Assembly (NCBI RefSeq): GCF_018069925.1
Contig: NZ_JAGPXB010000001.1
Span: forward strand, 186,001-250,000
Reading direction: 5' to 3'
Source: Flavobacterium erciyesense
GTDB taxonomy: Bacteria; Bacteroidota; Bacteroidia; Flavobacteriales; Flavobacteriaceae
DNA length: 64,000 nt
Shown: piece by piece, positions 1 through 9,500 of the stretch
How positions within the stretch are numbered: the stretch's first letter is position 1
How the letters are laid out: every line of letters begins with the position of its first letter
Notes under the pieces: generated by a model
Database searches by the model: none
The model's input: the letters and a program-made list of their open reading frames with translations, nothing else
Told to the model about the DNA's origin: nothing
Made by a program: the position numbers and the translations under genes

Positions 1-809
1 ACATTCCAAACTGAAAGCGCTATACTTTTAGAGTTGTTTTGCCAGTAACACATCATGGCATACCATTGAAAGAGATAGACCAAAAACAGCTGCCACATCA
101 CTTTTGGCATTTCTAAAACTGCTTTGTAAATGTCTATAAATGGAGAAAAAACGTTTAGAGGTTCTGCCTTCAAAGCTGCTAATTCCTCGTGAGTTGGTGG
201 AATTTCTTGAGTTTTGCTCATACTCCACCAAATAGAAGTAATAGACAAAACTGCACCCAGAAAAAAGGATGCGTAAATCCAAGTAGGTAATGATCCTGTA
301 TAACCTACGAAAACTATTGGAAACAAAAACAGGGATATATAAGCTAAAAATTGCCCAAAGCCTGTAAAAAAACTTTGCGCTTGAAAACCGGTAGGTTGCT
401 GCTCTTCATTCAACGTATCAGCTATAAAAGCACGATAAGGTTCCATTGCAGTGTTGTTACCTACATCTAGAATCCAAAGTAAACCAGCCGCCATCCAAAG
501 TGAACTACTAAACGGAAATAAAAACAAAGCCAAACTGCATACTAGCGCACCAATAAAAAAGTAAGGTTTGCGTCGACCCCATCTTGGATGCCAAGTTTTG
601 TCACTCATTGCTCCAATTATGGGTTGAATGATTAATCCTGTAAGCGGACCAGCGAGATTTAAAATTGGAATTTCATCAGGACTAGCGTGTAAAAAGTCGT
701 ATATCGGGTTTACGGCACTTTGTTGCAAACCAAAACTGTATTGAATGCCAAAAAAACCAACATTCATATTGATAATTTGCCAAAAACTTAATTTTACTTT
801 TAAATTCAT
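1..809 (-). CDS. MFS sugar permease, SLC45/sucrose-maltose transporter type (3' part outside window)
   Basis: This is an inner-membrane sugar carrier, read on the minus strand from an ATG at 807-809 and open to base 1, so at least 269 residues are visible and the C-terminal part is missing. The protein begins MNLKVKLSFWQIINMNVGFF and alternates hydrophobic helices with short loops. After the second helix region lies the loop RWGRRKPYFFIG, which resembles the RxGRRRP signature of plant sucrose carriers and SLC45 proteins; a nearby DVGNNTAMEPYRAF stretch is also typical of that branch. The expected role is proton-coupled uptake of a disaccharide such as sucrose or maltose. Two LacI-type operators lie just upstream (880-914), the same sites that precede susC and the GH65/GH32 pair, so it belongs to the sugar regulon. 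The substrate is inferred, not shown. Confidence 0.85.
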   Translation of the reverse strand, partial: MNLKVKLSFWQIINMNVGFFGIQYSFGLQQSAVNPIYDFLHASPDEIPILNLAGPLTGLIIQPIIGAMSDKTWHPRWGRRKPYFFIGALVCSLALFLFPFSSSLWMAAGLLWILDVGNNTAMEPYRAFIADTLNEEQQPTGFQAQSFFTGFGQFLAYISLFLFPIVFVGYTGSLPTWIYASFFLGAVLSITSIWWSMSKTQEIPPTHEELAALKAEPLNVFSPFIDIYKAVLEMPKVMWQLFLVYLFQWYAMMCYWQNNSKSIALSVWN

Positions 810-879
810 TCTGGTTGCTTAATTTGTTAATTTTTCATAAACTTAATTTTAAAATCGCCAAATAAAAACAGATTAAACA

Positions 880-914
880 AAAAAACGTTTTCGGAAGACC
901 CGAAAACGTTTTCG
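880..914 (-). promoter_or_regulatory. Pair of LacI-type operators upstream of the MFS permease
   Basis: A perfect 14-base palindrome CGAAAACGTTTTCG occupies 901-914. A second copy matching 12 of 14 positions occupies 880-893, with its centre 21 bases away, about two helical turns. The central CG step is typical of LacI-family operators. A possible -7 element TTTATTTG (one mismatch to TAnnTTTG) lies at 859-866 on the minus strand, so the sites would sit upstream of the promoter. Identical or near-identical sites occur at 14614-14647 and 17163-17176. Confidence 0.75.
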
Positions 915-943
915 ACTGCTATTAAAAAAGTAAAAAAGTTATG

Positions 944-1861
944 TTATTTTTTTTGAAAAGGAATAATCACTTTTGTTTGCCATTTTAGTTCATCACCACC
1001 ATTAAATGGATTAGCTAAAAAATGCTCCAAAACACGATGTTCTAGCTGTAATTTATTTCGCTCTGCGTAATCTTGTAGGGCAAACCAAGCGCGGTCTGAG
1101 GTTCTAAAATTTCCATAATAGGTAGCTTTCAAACCTTTGATTACTGGCAAGGTTTTAAATTTAACTGTAGCGTGAGGAATTATCTTAGTATTTTTCGCCA
1201 CTGGAAAGCAGTAGTTAAATTCAAGAGTTTCTTTTTCTTGATCCCAATTGGTTACCTCAACATAAGGTCTTCCTGTTATCTTAATTTTGTTTGTGTATAA
1301 AAATCCAGTTATTATCGCATCATTAGCAATCATGGTTTGCGCTTTTTCCTGTATTACACTTTTTAGGGCAATGTATGCAACGAATTCCTCATTTGAATTC
1401 CCCGGACCTTCTATTTTTACTTTAAAATTTTTAAGATGCGTGTCAAGACCTTTTTTAAAATCAGTGATTTTTTCCAACTGCTCTTTCTTAAAATCAGTTT
1501 CAAAAAAAGGAACTGTCAGTTTATTATACCAACTCTGGTTTATATCTGTGATACCAACATTGACGGAAACAACAGAATCATTCTTCGAGACCACTTCCCA
1601 ATCGTAAACCACTTGTTTTTGTCCTTGGGTTAGGGTATAACTTACTTGAGACAAGCCGCTTTTTTGGGTTAATACATATTTCACTCCTTCTTTTTGTTCT
1701 CGACTGGCTGCCCATTCTTTAATTCCTTGATGTACCGTTGCTCGTGCAGCTTGTACTTTGAAATGAATGGTATAATCTGATTGTTTAATTAAAAAGTACC
1801 ATCCTAAAAAAGCCGTAAAAAACACACTGCATCCAATCCAAATTTTCTTTTTAATACTCAT
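944..1861 (-). CDS. Membrane-anchored GyrI-like effector-binding domain protein
   Basis: The protein has 305 residues. Residues 7-25 form one hydrophobic segment, read as an N-terminal signal anchor, and the rest should face the periplasm. The last roughly 90 residues (LKATYYGNFRTSDRAW... to IIPFQKK) fit the GyrI-like/AraC effector-binding fold: a YYGNF turn, a helix of the type AWFALQDYAERN, and a closing beta strand. In that family the fold binds small hydrophobic or aromatic ligands, but here there is no DNA-binding domain. Its ATG shares one base with the stop of the haloperoxidase-like gene (TAATG at 1859-1863), so it is the last gene of a coupled four-gene operon. Its biochemical role is unknown; sensing or binding a product of the neighbouring enzyme is conjecture. 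Confidence 0.7.
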   Translation of the reverse strand: MSIKKKIWIGCSVFFTAFLGWYFLIKQSDYTIHFKVQAARATVHQGIKEWAASREQKEGVKYVLTQKSGLSQVSYTLTQGQKQVVYDWEVVSKNDSVVSVNVGITDINQSWYNKLTVPFFETDFKKEQLEKITDFKKGLDTHLKNFKVKIEGPGNSNEEFVAYIALKSVIQEKAQTMIANDAIITGFLYTNKIKITGRPYVEVTNWDQEKETLEFNYCFPVAKNTKIIPHATVKFKTLPVIKGLKATYYGNFRTSDRAWFALQDYAERNKLQLEHRVLEHFLANPFNGGDELKWQTKVIIPFQKK

Positions 1862-3246
1862 TATTTTGTCTTCATTTTTAATTTACTAGTAATAAAATCT
1901 CCGATATTTTTACCTTGAACGACTCCATTTTCAATAGCTGCACGATAATGAATTCCGCCATACAACCTACTAATTGATGCTTCATCTGCAGCTTGTTGAA
2001 AAGATTTAAAAGAGCGCTTTGGTAAGCCAAAAGGCACCTCTGAATCATCAACATAACTAAAATTATCTCCGAAAATAGAAGTCAAAATTATAGCAGAGCA
2101 AGACGAAACAACAGAGTGACCGCTGGTATATTCTGGAAAAGGAGGCGTTTGTAGTTGCGGACGCCAATTTTCATCAATGTTTTGATTGATATAGGTTTCT
2201 GGGCGAATTACATTGCTTCGGTACTTTTCGTTCCAACAGCTAATAAAACTTTCAAAAATACCAATAGACGCCTTTGTGTATGCAAAAACAGAAGTTTCAA
2301 AATCAGCCTTGGTTTTTTTGAGAGCAATTTTGGTGATGTTAATCCAATGCGCATCTGGAGTATTTTTCTTTTTGGCAAACATCATGTGACCTTGCACCAC
2401 CGTTGCGTACGGATTACAATCCCAAAATGAAGCAATGTCAGACTCTTCAGGAATAACTCCTTTTTTGTTTTTTTCAATGGCTAATAATTTTTCAGAAATT
2501 GTATTTCCTATTTGATAGGTTTCTAAAGCATCTTTGTAAAAAGCAGAATTTTTATCGGTAGAAAAAGGATACGGCGCTTTTGGCTTAAATTGTGCCGCAG
2601 AATCCATTACTAAAGTTCTTATTTCTCCCCAATGTGGCTCCACTCCGTCCATATATGATGGCGGTGTAGGTTGCCAACGGCCCGGCTCATCAGCATTTAC
2701 TGAATATTTAGAAAAAGTTCTAGTTTGTTTGTAATTGTCTTTGGCCATCCAAGCGGCAATACGATCTACTACTTTCAAAGCATAGATTTTAGAAGCTTCA
2801 AACTCTTCGGAATTTTCATCACTCCATTTGGTATACAAACTATCGCGGTATTTTTCGAGTGCTTCTTCAGAAAAAATCAATTGTTTGCTCACCTCCATGT
2901 GTGCAATTATGGCTGCCAAGTTTTTGTTGACACCACTTTTTGGGTCTAAAACTGGGATTGAATCAAGACCATTTAACTGACCTTGTAAACTGGTATAATT
3001 GCTATTGTTTTGCGCTATAATCTCATAAGCAGCCACGTTTGGGTACACATAAATACGACTAGCCACAGGTGGTGAAAAGATATCATGAACCATTATGCCC
3101 GTTACTGTATCGACCGCTGCACAAAAATCATCGGTAGTAACTTGTATACTTTCTTTTTTCTTGCAAGAACTTAGTGCTGTTAAAAAAACAACTAGTCCAA
3201 TCACGATGGACTTTATTCGAGATATAATAAGATGTTGTCGTTTCAT
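1861..3246 (-). CDS. Vanadium-dependent haloperoxidase/PAP2-superfamily lipoprotein
   Basis: The protein has 461 residues and a lipoprotein signal peptide ending LTALSSC (Cys28). The three active-site motifs of the vanadium haloperoxidase and acid phosphatase superfamily are present near the C-terminus: KYRSNVIRP at 341-349 (Kx6RP), TSGH at 374-377 in place of PSGH, and SRLYGGIH at 426-433 (SRx3GxH). His433 would be the vanadate or phosphate ligand and His377 the acid-base residue. Family members oxidise halides with hydrogen peroxide or hydrolyse phosphomonoesters, and these motifs alone do not separate the two. The gene starts 4 bases after the FG-GAP protein stop and overlaps the next gene by one base, so it is co-translated with surface or periplasmic partners. 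The spacing and length favour the bacterial haloperoxidase branch over small PAP2 phosphatases. Confidence 0.85.
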   Translation of the reverse strand: MKRQHLIISRIKSIVIGLVVFLTALSSCKKKESIQVTTDDFCAAVDTVTGIMVHDIFSPPVASRIYVYPNVAAYEIIAQNNSNYTSLQGQLNGLDSIPVLDPKSGVNKNLAAIIAHMEVSKQLIFSEEALEKYRDSLYTKWSDENSEEFEASKIYALKVVDRIAAWMAKDNYKQTRTFSKYSVNADEPGRWQPTPPSYMDGVEPHWGEIRTLVMDSAAQFKPKAPYPFSTDKNSAFYKDALETYQIGNTISEKLLAIEKNKKGVIPEESDIASFWDCNPYATVVQGHMMFAKKKNTPDAHWINITKIALKKTKADFETSVFAYTKASIGIFESFISCWNEKYRSNVIRPETYINQNIDENWRPQLQTPPFPEYTSGHSVVSSCSAIILTSIFGDNFSYVDDSEVPFGLPKRSFKSFQQAADEASISRLYGGIHYRAAIENGVVQGKNIGDFITSKLKMKTK

Positions 3247-3250
3247 TATA

Positions 3251-6200
3251 TTAATTTTTTAATAAAGGCAATTGATACACGGCTGTTTTTGTATTCGTAC
3301 TAGTAACTATAAGGTATTTTTTCCCTTTAACCGTAATCATATCCAAATGTCTCACTGCTTTTTTAGTCAAATCGATACCAATTTGATGGCCTAAGAAAAT
3401 AGTTTTATCGCTTTTAATCAATGCTCCCGAAAAACCATCAAACCTACTGTGATACGGTGTCACTCCAAAATAATTTCCTGCGGCAAATACAGCTGGTTTA
3501 GAACTAGCATCAAACTTCGCTTTTACAAAAGTGGTAATTGGTGCTACCTGCATTTTATTGGTAAAAGGAACAAATACAAACTTGCCTTTGTCATTTCTCA
3601 AATACCCTGACTTTAAATTATGCACTTCAAAAAAAGCGCCTTTTGCTAACATTTTAGGATCAAAAATTTCTTCGACCGTTTTTCCTGCAAATGATTTGTA
3701 GGTGTTAAATTTCTTTCTGAGCACACCACTAAATTGCTCTACCAATTCATCTAAACTATGAGTAGTGTAGTATTTACCGTTTTTTTCGATGGTTACAATA
3801 GTTTCGTAGGAACCATTCTTGTCAAAATCATCGTAGTACATTTTCATTGGGAAAGTAGTTGAAGCTTTGAACTTAGAATTCAATCCCCAATTCCCTACCA
3901 AGTAATCCAAATCGCCATCGTGATCAATATCAAACGGAATAATTGCCTGCCATAAGCCGTTGTTTTTTTCTGGAAAAACAGTTTCGGTTACATTGGTAAA
4001 TTTTCCATTTTTATTGGCTAAAAAAGTTGGTTTCATAAATTCACCCACAACGATAATATCTGTTGCACCATCAGCATTAAAGTCGGTAAAAACGGCTGCT
4101 GTAACCATGCCGATTTTCTCAAATACTGGATTTTTCACGACTGTAAAAACTCCTTTATTATTGTTTAACAAATAACAATCAGGCATTGAGCCAAACCTAT
4201 TTGTAACGGAGTTGTTACCTATAAAAACATCCAAATCGCCATCTTTATCATAATCAAAAACCTGAACTGTTGACGCATTCTGTGCAAGTTTGGGAAGTGT
4301 TGCTGAGCTGAATTGTTTATTATCATTCAAGTACAAACGATCTTGCAAATCAGATGCATTTTCACCGCTACCGGAAACTACAAATAAATCATTGATTTTG
4401 TCTTGATTAAAGTCGCCAATAAAAGCCGAAGCATCCTCAAAAATTGAATCTTTTGCTAGTAATTTGTCTTGTTTTAAACTGAAACCTTTTGCGTTTTGGA
4501 AATAAACCGCTGCTTGTTTTCCTTTGGCTCCACCGAAGAAAATATCATCAAGCCCGTCTCCATTCAAATCGCCCACGGCAGTTGAAGCACCACGATCAGA
4601 GCGTTGAAAAGGGATTAATTTTTGTACCAAAACATCGATATACTCATTTTCTTGTTGCAAATGATCAATACCTAAATTACCATCTACTTTCTTAAAAATA
4701 GGCAGTACAGTCGGTTGTAATTTCGAGTAATTGAACACACGTCTGTCTTTATTGGCTGTAATAGTAAGGCTTTGATTCACTTTTACATTTTTAAGAGTTT
4801 GATACGTTTTATCAGGCCAAATAACTACTAACGAATCTATACTTTTTTGAGGACCTAAGCCAAAATGAATCGCATGCTCCGAGGACGACTGAAATCCGCG
4901 TGTGGTTTGTAACTCTTTAAATTGTTTTTTACCCTTGTTGTAGGCAACTACTTTGGTTCCTATTCCAAAGGAGTTTTTACCCGCAAAACGCAATTTTACT
5001 TTTAAATAATTCGCTTTGGAATTGGTCGAATTAATATAAAGCGATGCAACAGCGTTCGTGTTGTTGGTTACAATATCTAAATCTCCATCGTTATCAAGAT
5101 CTGCATAAGCGCTACCGTTTGAAATAATTGAATCGTTTTCTATCCAATCCTGAGATCTATTTTTATATTTCAAATCAGCAGCACCTTGAAAAACGTAATT
5201 AGTTACATTTCCTGCTGGCATGCGCTTTAAAGCTTCTTTATCTAACAATTTAGTCGAGCTTATTTTTTTCTTAACTTGATCGTTAGAGTAATATTTCACA
5301 TAATCCAAGTCATTTGGTCGCTTTGGAATACCGTTACTTATAAAAATATCTTGTTCACCATCTTGATCATAATCGCCAAAGAGCGTGCTCCAACTCCAAT
5401 CGGTTGCTGCTATGCCACTCAACAAAGCGGTCTCAGTAAAATGTTTTCCTGCCTGGTTTATTTGTAACATGTTACGCGCATACTGATTGTGGTAACCCAA
5501 CTTTTCAGTTCTTAATTTCAGCATTTGCGTATTATCATCCCCTAAAGATGCCTTGAGAACTTTTTCGTCTTCTGCTAACATATCTAAGCTTAGAATATCT
5601 GGAAATCCGTCGTGGTTTACATCTGCAACATCAACTCCCATAGAGAAACGACTGGTATGCCCAAAAAACTGTTTCAGACTCTCGGTAAAAGTACCGTCGC
5701 CATTGTTCAAATAGTAATAATCGTCTTCGTGAAAATCGTTACCTACATAAATATCTGGATAACCATCTAAATTAAAATCAGAAACAGCAAGACCCAATCC
5801 ATAACCGTTTGCGCCACCAAAAATGCCAGCTTGTTCACTTACATCAATAAACTTACCGTTGTCATTGCGAAATAATTTATCTCCTGATTCGTAACTTCTG
5901 TTTTTGCGTGTTTCGGCTTTACCAAATGAAAGTTCGCTATGCACCGCGTGATTGAGCAAGTACATATCAAGATCGCCATCCAAATCATAATCGAGAAAAG
6001 CGGCAGAAGAACTGTAGTTATCTAAATCTAAGCCGTATTGTGCTGCACTTTCCGTAAATGTATTGTCTTTATTATTGATAAACAATTCGTTTTGACCTTC
6101 AAAACCATTGATACCAACAACAGCACATACATAAATATCCAGATAACCATCACCATTCACATCGGCCATCACGGTACCCGTATTCCAATCGCTATTGCCT

Positions 6201-6511
6201 TCTACACCGGCTTTTTCAGAGATATCTTCAAACTTATTTTTCCCTTTGTTTAGGTAGAGTTTGTTTTTCCCTTGATTGGATGTAAAATAAATATCGACTA
6301 ATCCGTCGTTATTAATGTCTCCTAAAGCTACACCGCCGCCGTTATAGTAGTATAAGTAGTCTAAGATGGAAATATTTTTAGACGGTATCAATTCGTTTTT
6401 AAAAGCAATATTGCTCTCATCTGCAGGCAATTTATCAAACAATTGCCCCTCTTTTTTAGTGCAACTCACAACAAAAAGTGATGCAATGGCGAGTCTAAAA
6501 ATATTATTCAT
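3251..6511 (-). CDS. FG-GAP/VCBS repeat lipoprotein with ASPIC/UnbV domain (second of tandem pair)
   Basis: The chosen ATG at 6509-6511 gives about 1,086 residues and a lipoprotein signal MNNIFRLAIASLFVVSC. A start nine codons upstream would place extra residues before the signal and is less likely. The start overlaps the upstream stop by 8 bases in ATGAATAA, so translation is probably coupled. The protein carries many FG-GAP units with calcium-binding loops such as DINNDGLVDIYF, DVNGDGYLDIYV and DYDLDGDLDMYL, as in integrin-alpha propellers. An ASPIC/UnbV-type segment lies mid-protein (TTRGFQSSSEHAIHFGLG ... VVIWPD), followed by further FG-GAP units. It is expected to be an anchored, calcium-dependent beta-propeller that binds a ligand or partner at the cell surface. 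It is a clear paralogue of the gene before it. No enzymatic residues are recognised. Confidence 0.88.
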   Translation of the reverse strand: MNNIFRLAIASLFVVSCTKKEGQLFDKLPADESNIAFKNELIPSKNISILDYLYYYNGGGVALGDINNDGLVDIYFTSNQGKNKLYLNKGKNKFEDISEKAGVEGNSDWNTGTVMADVNGDGYLDIYVCAVVGINGFEGQNELFINNKDNTFTESAAQYGLDLDNYSSSAAFLDYDLDGDLDMYLLNHAVHSELSFGKAETRKNRSYESGDKLFRNDNGKFIDVSEQAGIFGGANGYGLGLAVSDFNLDGYPDIYVGNDFHEDDYYYLNNGDGTFTESLKQFFGHTSRFSMGVDVADVNHDGFPDILSLDMLAEDEKVLKASLGDDNTQMLKLRTEKLGYHNQYARNMLQINQAGKHFTETALLSGIAATDWSWSTLFGDYDQDGEQDIFISNGIPKRPNDLDYVKYYSNDQVKKKISSTKLLDKEALKRMPAGNVTNYVFQGAADLKYKNRSQDWIENDSIISNGSAYADLDNDGDLDIVTNNTNAVASLYINSTNSKANYLKVKLRFAGKNSFGIGTKVVAYNKGKKQFKELQTTRGFQSSSEHAIHFGLGPQKSIDSLVVIWPDKTYQTLKNVKVNQSLTITANKDRRVFNYSKLQPTVLPIFKKVDGNLGIDHLQQENEYIDVLVQKLIPFQRSDRGASTAVGDLNGDGLDDIFFGGAKGKQAAVYFQNAKGFSLKQDKLLAKDSIFEDASAFIGDFNQDKINDLFVVSGSGENASDLQDRLYLNDNKQFSSATLPKLAQNASTVQVFDYDKDGDLDVFIGNNSVTNRFGSMPDCYLLNNNKGVFTVVKNPVFEKIGMVTAAVFTDFNADGATDIIVVGEFMKPTFLANKNGKFTNVTETVFPEKNNGLWQAIIPFDIDHDGDLDYLVGNWGLNSKFKASTTFPMKMYYDDFDKNGSYETIVTIEKNGKYYTTHSLDELVEQFSGVLRKKFNTYKSFAGKTVEEIFDPKMLAKGAFFEVHNLKSGYLRNDKGKFVFVPFTNKMQVAPITTFVKAKFDASSKPAVFAAGNYFGVTPYHSRFDGFSGALIKSDKTIFLGHQIGIDLTKKAVRHLDMITVKGKKYLIVTSTNTKTAVYQLPLLKN

Positions 6512-9500
6512 TGAGTTTGAAAAGTTTTGGAACATCATTGTTAATAGCTGCTAATAGAAATGTTTTTTTATTTTTATTTTTTATCAGTTGTATCTTTTTG
6601 ATTTCGCCTCTCACAAAAAATCCAGATGCCGTGCTGTTACTTTTTGTAAAAGTTCCTTTTTTAGACCCCAAAAGAACACTGCCATAATTGGCATCAAGTC
6701 TGCCGTATTGTGGTTTAAACTCGTATTGATTTCCTCCCAAAATAAGATCGAGATAACCATCGTTATTTACATCCATCGTTGCAATGGTATTCACTGATGA
6801 AAATTGAACTTGAGCAGGCAATGCGGTAATTACAAATTTTCCGTTTCCGGTATTAATTGCTACACAACTTTCTTGATAGGCAACCGTTTTCTGAATCGAG
6901 TTTTCAACTATTTCTTTACTAAATAAATCTTGAAAAGTCTTAGTAGCATAAGCTGCGTAGCTTAAATTTTTCTTTTTGATAGACGGAATTTGCTTGGCCA
7001 ACTCTTGTTTTAAATTGATCGGCAAATCTTTCCCGTTAATAGATCGAGTTGCAATTTGTTCGATTGTGCCGTTATTATCAAAATCGTTAGTGAATAATTT
7101 TAAAGGATTATTTTGACTTGGTTTGTACGGGGTATTGGTCCCTTTATTGCCAAGCACTAAATCTTTTTTACCATCATTATTCAAATCAACACAAGATACC
7201 GAATTCCAAAATCCGGTGTAGGTAGATAAATTCGATTTAAATTCTACCAAACGGCGGCCATTATTTTTAAAAATCATTGGCGCAGTCCAATCACCTACTA
7301 AAATTAAGTCTTTTTTGGAATCGTTGTCGATGTCTTCCCAAATGGCATCGGTAATCATTCCGAAGTTATTGATTTTAAAAGCTTTTTTATCTATCACATT
7401 CCTAAAATTTCCTTTACCATCATTTTCTAATAGTAAATGCTTGGGATCAATACCATAAACACCGGGAACACTTCGGCTACCAATAAAAACATCAGTGTCA
7501 CCATCTAGATCAAAATCGTAAGCCGCAATTACAGCAACGTTATTGGAAGTAGTAGGGATCACAGTTTCACTTCGAGTAAAAACACCTTTGCCATTGTTCA
7601 AATACAATCTGTTCTTATAATTGACTTGATCTGCTTTTTCGTTTCCGCCTGAACCTACTAATAAATCAACATCACCATCATTATCAGCATCAAAAAAACT
7701 TGCAGCAGTATCTTCAAAAGTAGCATCGAGGTCTAAGTCTTTTTGTGAAGAAATTTTGAAATTACCATTTCCGGCATTGAGGTATATTTTACCAGATTGT
7801 CCTTTGGCACCACCAATAAAGACATCGTCATTTCCGTCTCCATTAACATCCGCCACACACATTGAAGGGCCTTCTTGCGAAAGCATTTTCGAGACTAAAC
7901 CTTCATGATCAAAATCGATAAAATTATTTTCTTTGTGCGCAACAAAAGAGGAATTAACAGCTGAAAATTGAGTTTTTTGATTATTCCCTTTAGGTGAAAA
8001 AGTACCTTTTGCTTTAGCAATATCTAAATTCAAAACAGCATTTTTAGCTATCTTTTTAATCGTTTCTGTTGTTCCATTTGGCCAAATAACACGTAAGGAA
8101 TCGATTTTTTTATCTCCAATGCCGAATGTCATTGTGTAATCAATTGACGATTGAAAACCTCGAGACGGAATCAATTCTTGTCTGATGACTTCAGATCCTG
8201 CAAAAAGTTCAACCACGCTACCAACTGCAAAAGTATTTTGACCGTTCCCTTTTAGTTTCACTTTTACATATTGGTTTTTGGCATTTTTCTCCGAATTGTT
8301 TCGGTACACAAACGATTCCATGTTCACATTATTCACAACCAAATCTAAGTCTCCGTCATTATCGAGATCAGCATAGGCCGCACCATTAGAAAAACTTGGC
8401 CTATCCAAACCCCAATTTGTAGCCTCATTGGTAAAGGTTAAATTTTTATTGTTTTTGTAAGCATAATTAGCAATAGGAGTACTTGGCATTTTACTAATTA
8501 TAGTTTGAATTTCTTCTTTTTTACCTGTAACCACCATTTTTTGCATGAACTCATTTGCAAAAAAATCAACAAAATCTTGATTAGTTAAGTCATTGTAAAT
8601 ACCATTACACACAAAAATATCTTTGTAGCCATCATTATCCATGTCAAATAATAATGCACCCCAACTCCAGTCGGTTTTTGCTACTCCTGCATAATTAGCT
8701 ATTTCTAAAAACTGATTTTCCCCATTGTTAACTTGCAAAGTATTCTGCATGTATTGATGATAAAAATCTAAATTTACTTTACGAACAAATAAATCGTAAT
8801 TTTCAAAATTAGTAGTTGTTTTTAATCGCTCGTCAGGTTCTGGTAACATATCAGTTACAAAAATATCAGCTTTACCGTCATTGTTTATATCAGCCATATC
8901 AGCTCCCATTGACGATTGACTGATGTGCGAAGTCCATCCTTTAATTTCCTCAGTGAAAGTTCCGTTTTTATTATTGATGTACAAATAATCTCTTTCATAA
9001 AAATCGTTAGAAACATAAATATCTGGATATAAATCACCGTTTACATCACCAACAGTAACTCCTAATCCAAATCCAATAAGACTACCATAAATTCCAGAAT
9101 CGGCACTTACATCAGTAAATTTCCCATTGTCATTTCGTAATAATTTATCTCCGCCACCTTTTAAAATTTCGGCAACATCCCAATCTTTATCACGTAATTC
9201 CCTTTTATTAGAATAATTCAAACTACTTACCGGTATAAAACTGTTGTTTAGGATATACACATCGAGATCCCCATCTTTATCATAGTCAAAAAAAGCAGCA
9301 TGGGTAGTAATTCCAGTATCGGCCAAGTTGTATTCTTCTGCTTTCTCTGTAAATGTTCCGTTTTTGTTATTAATAAAAAGTTCGTTTTTTTGTTGATTGC
9401 CTAAGTTATTTCCAGCATTACAAACATAAATATCTAAAAAACCATCTGCATTTAAGTCTACCATTACAACACCCGTAGACCAAGATTTTTTTCCCTCAAC

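Noticed and set aside
28..282. Open frame of 84 codons on the minus strand at the left edge
   Set aside because: It overlaps the permease gene in another frame. The permease frame shows family motifs and membrane helices, while this one shows none.
1861..3246. Simple membrane PAP2 lipid phosphatase
   Set aside because: The protein is a soluble lipoprotein of 461 residues without multiple membrane helices. The long N-terminal region and motif spacing fit the haloperoxidase-like branch, although phosphatase activity remains possible.
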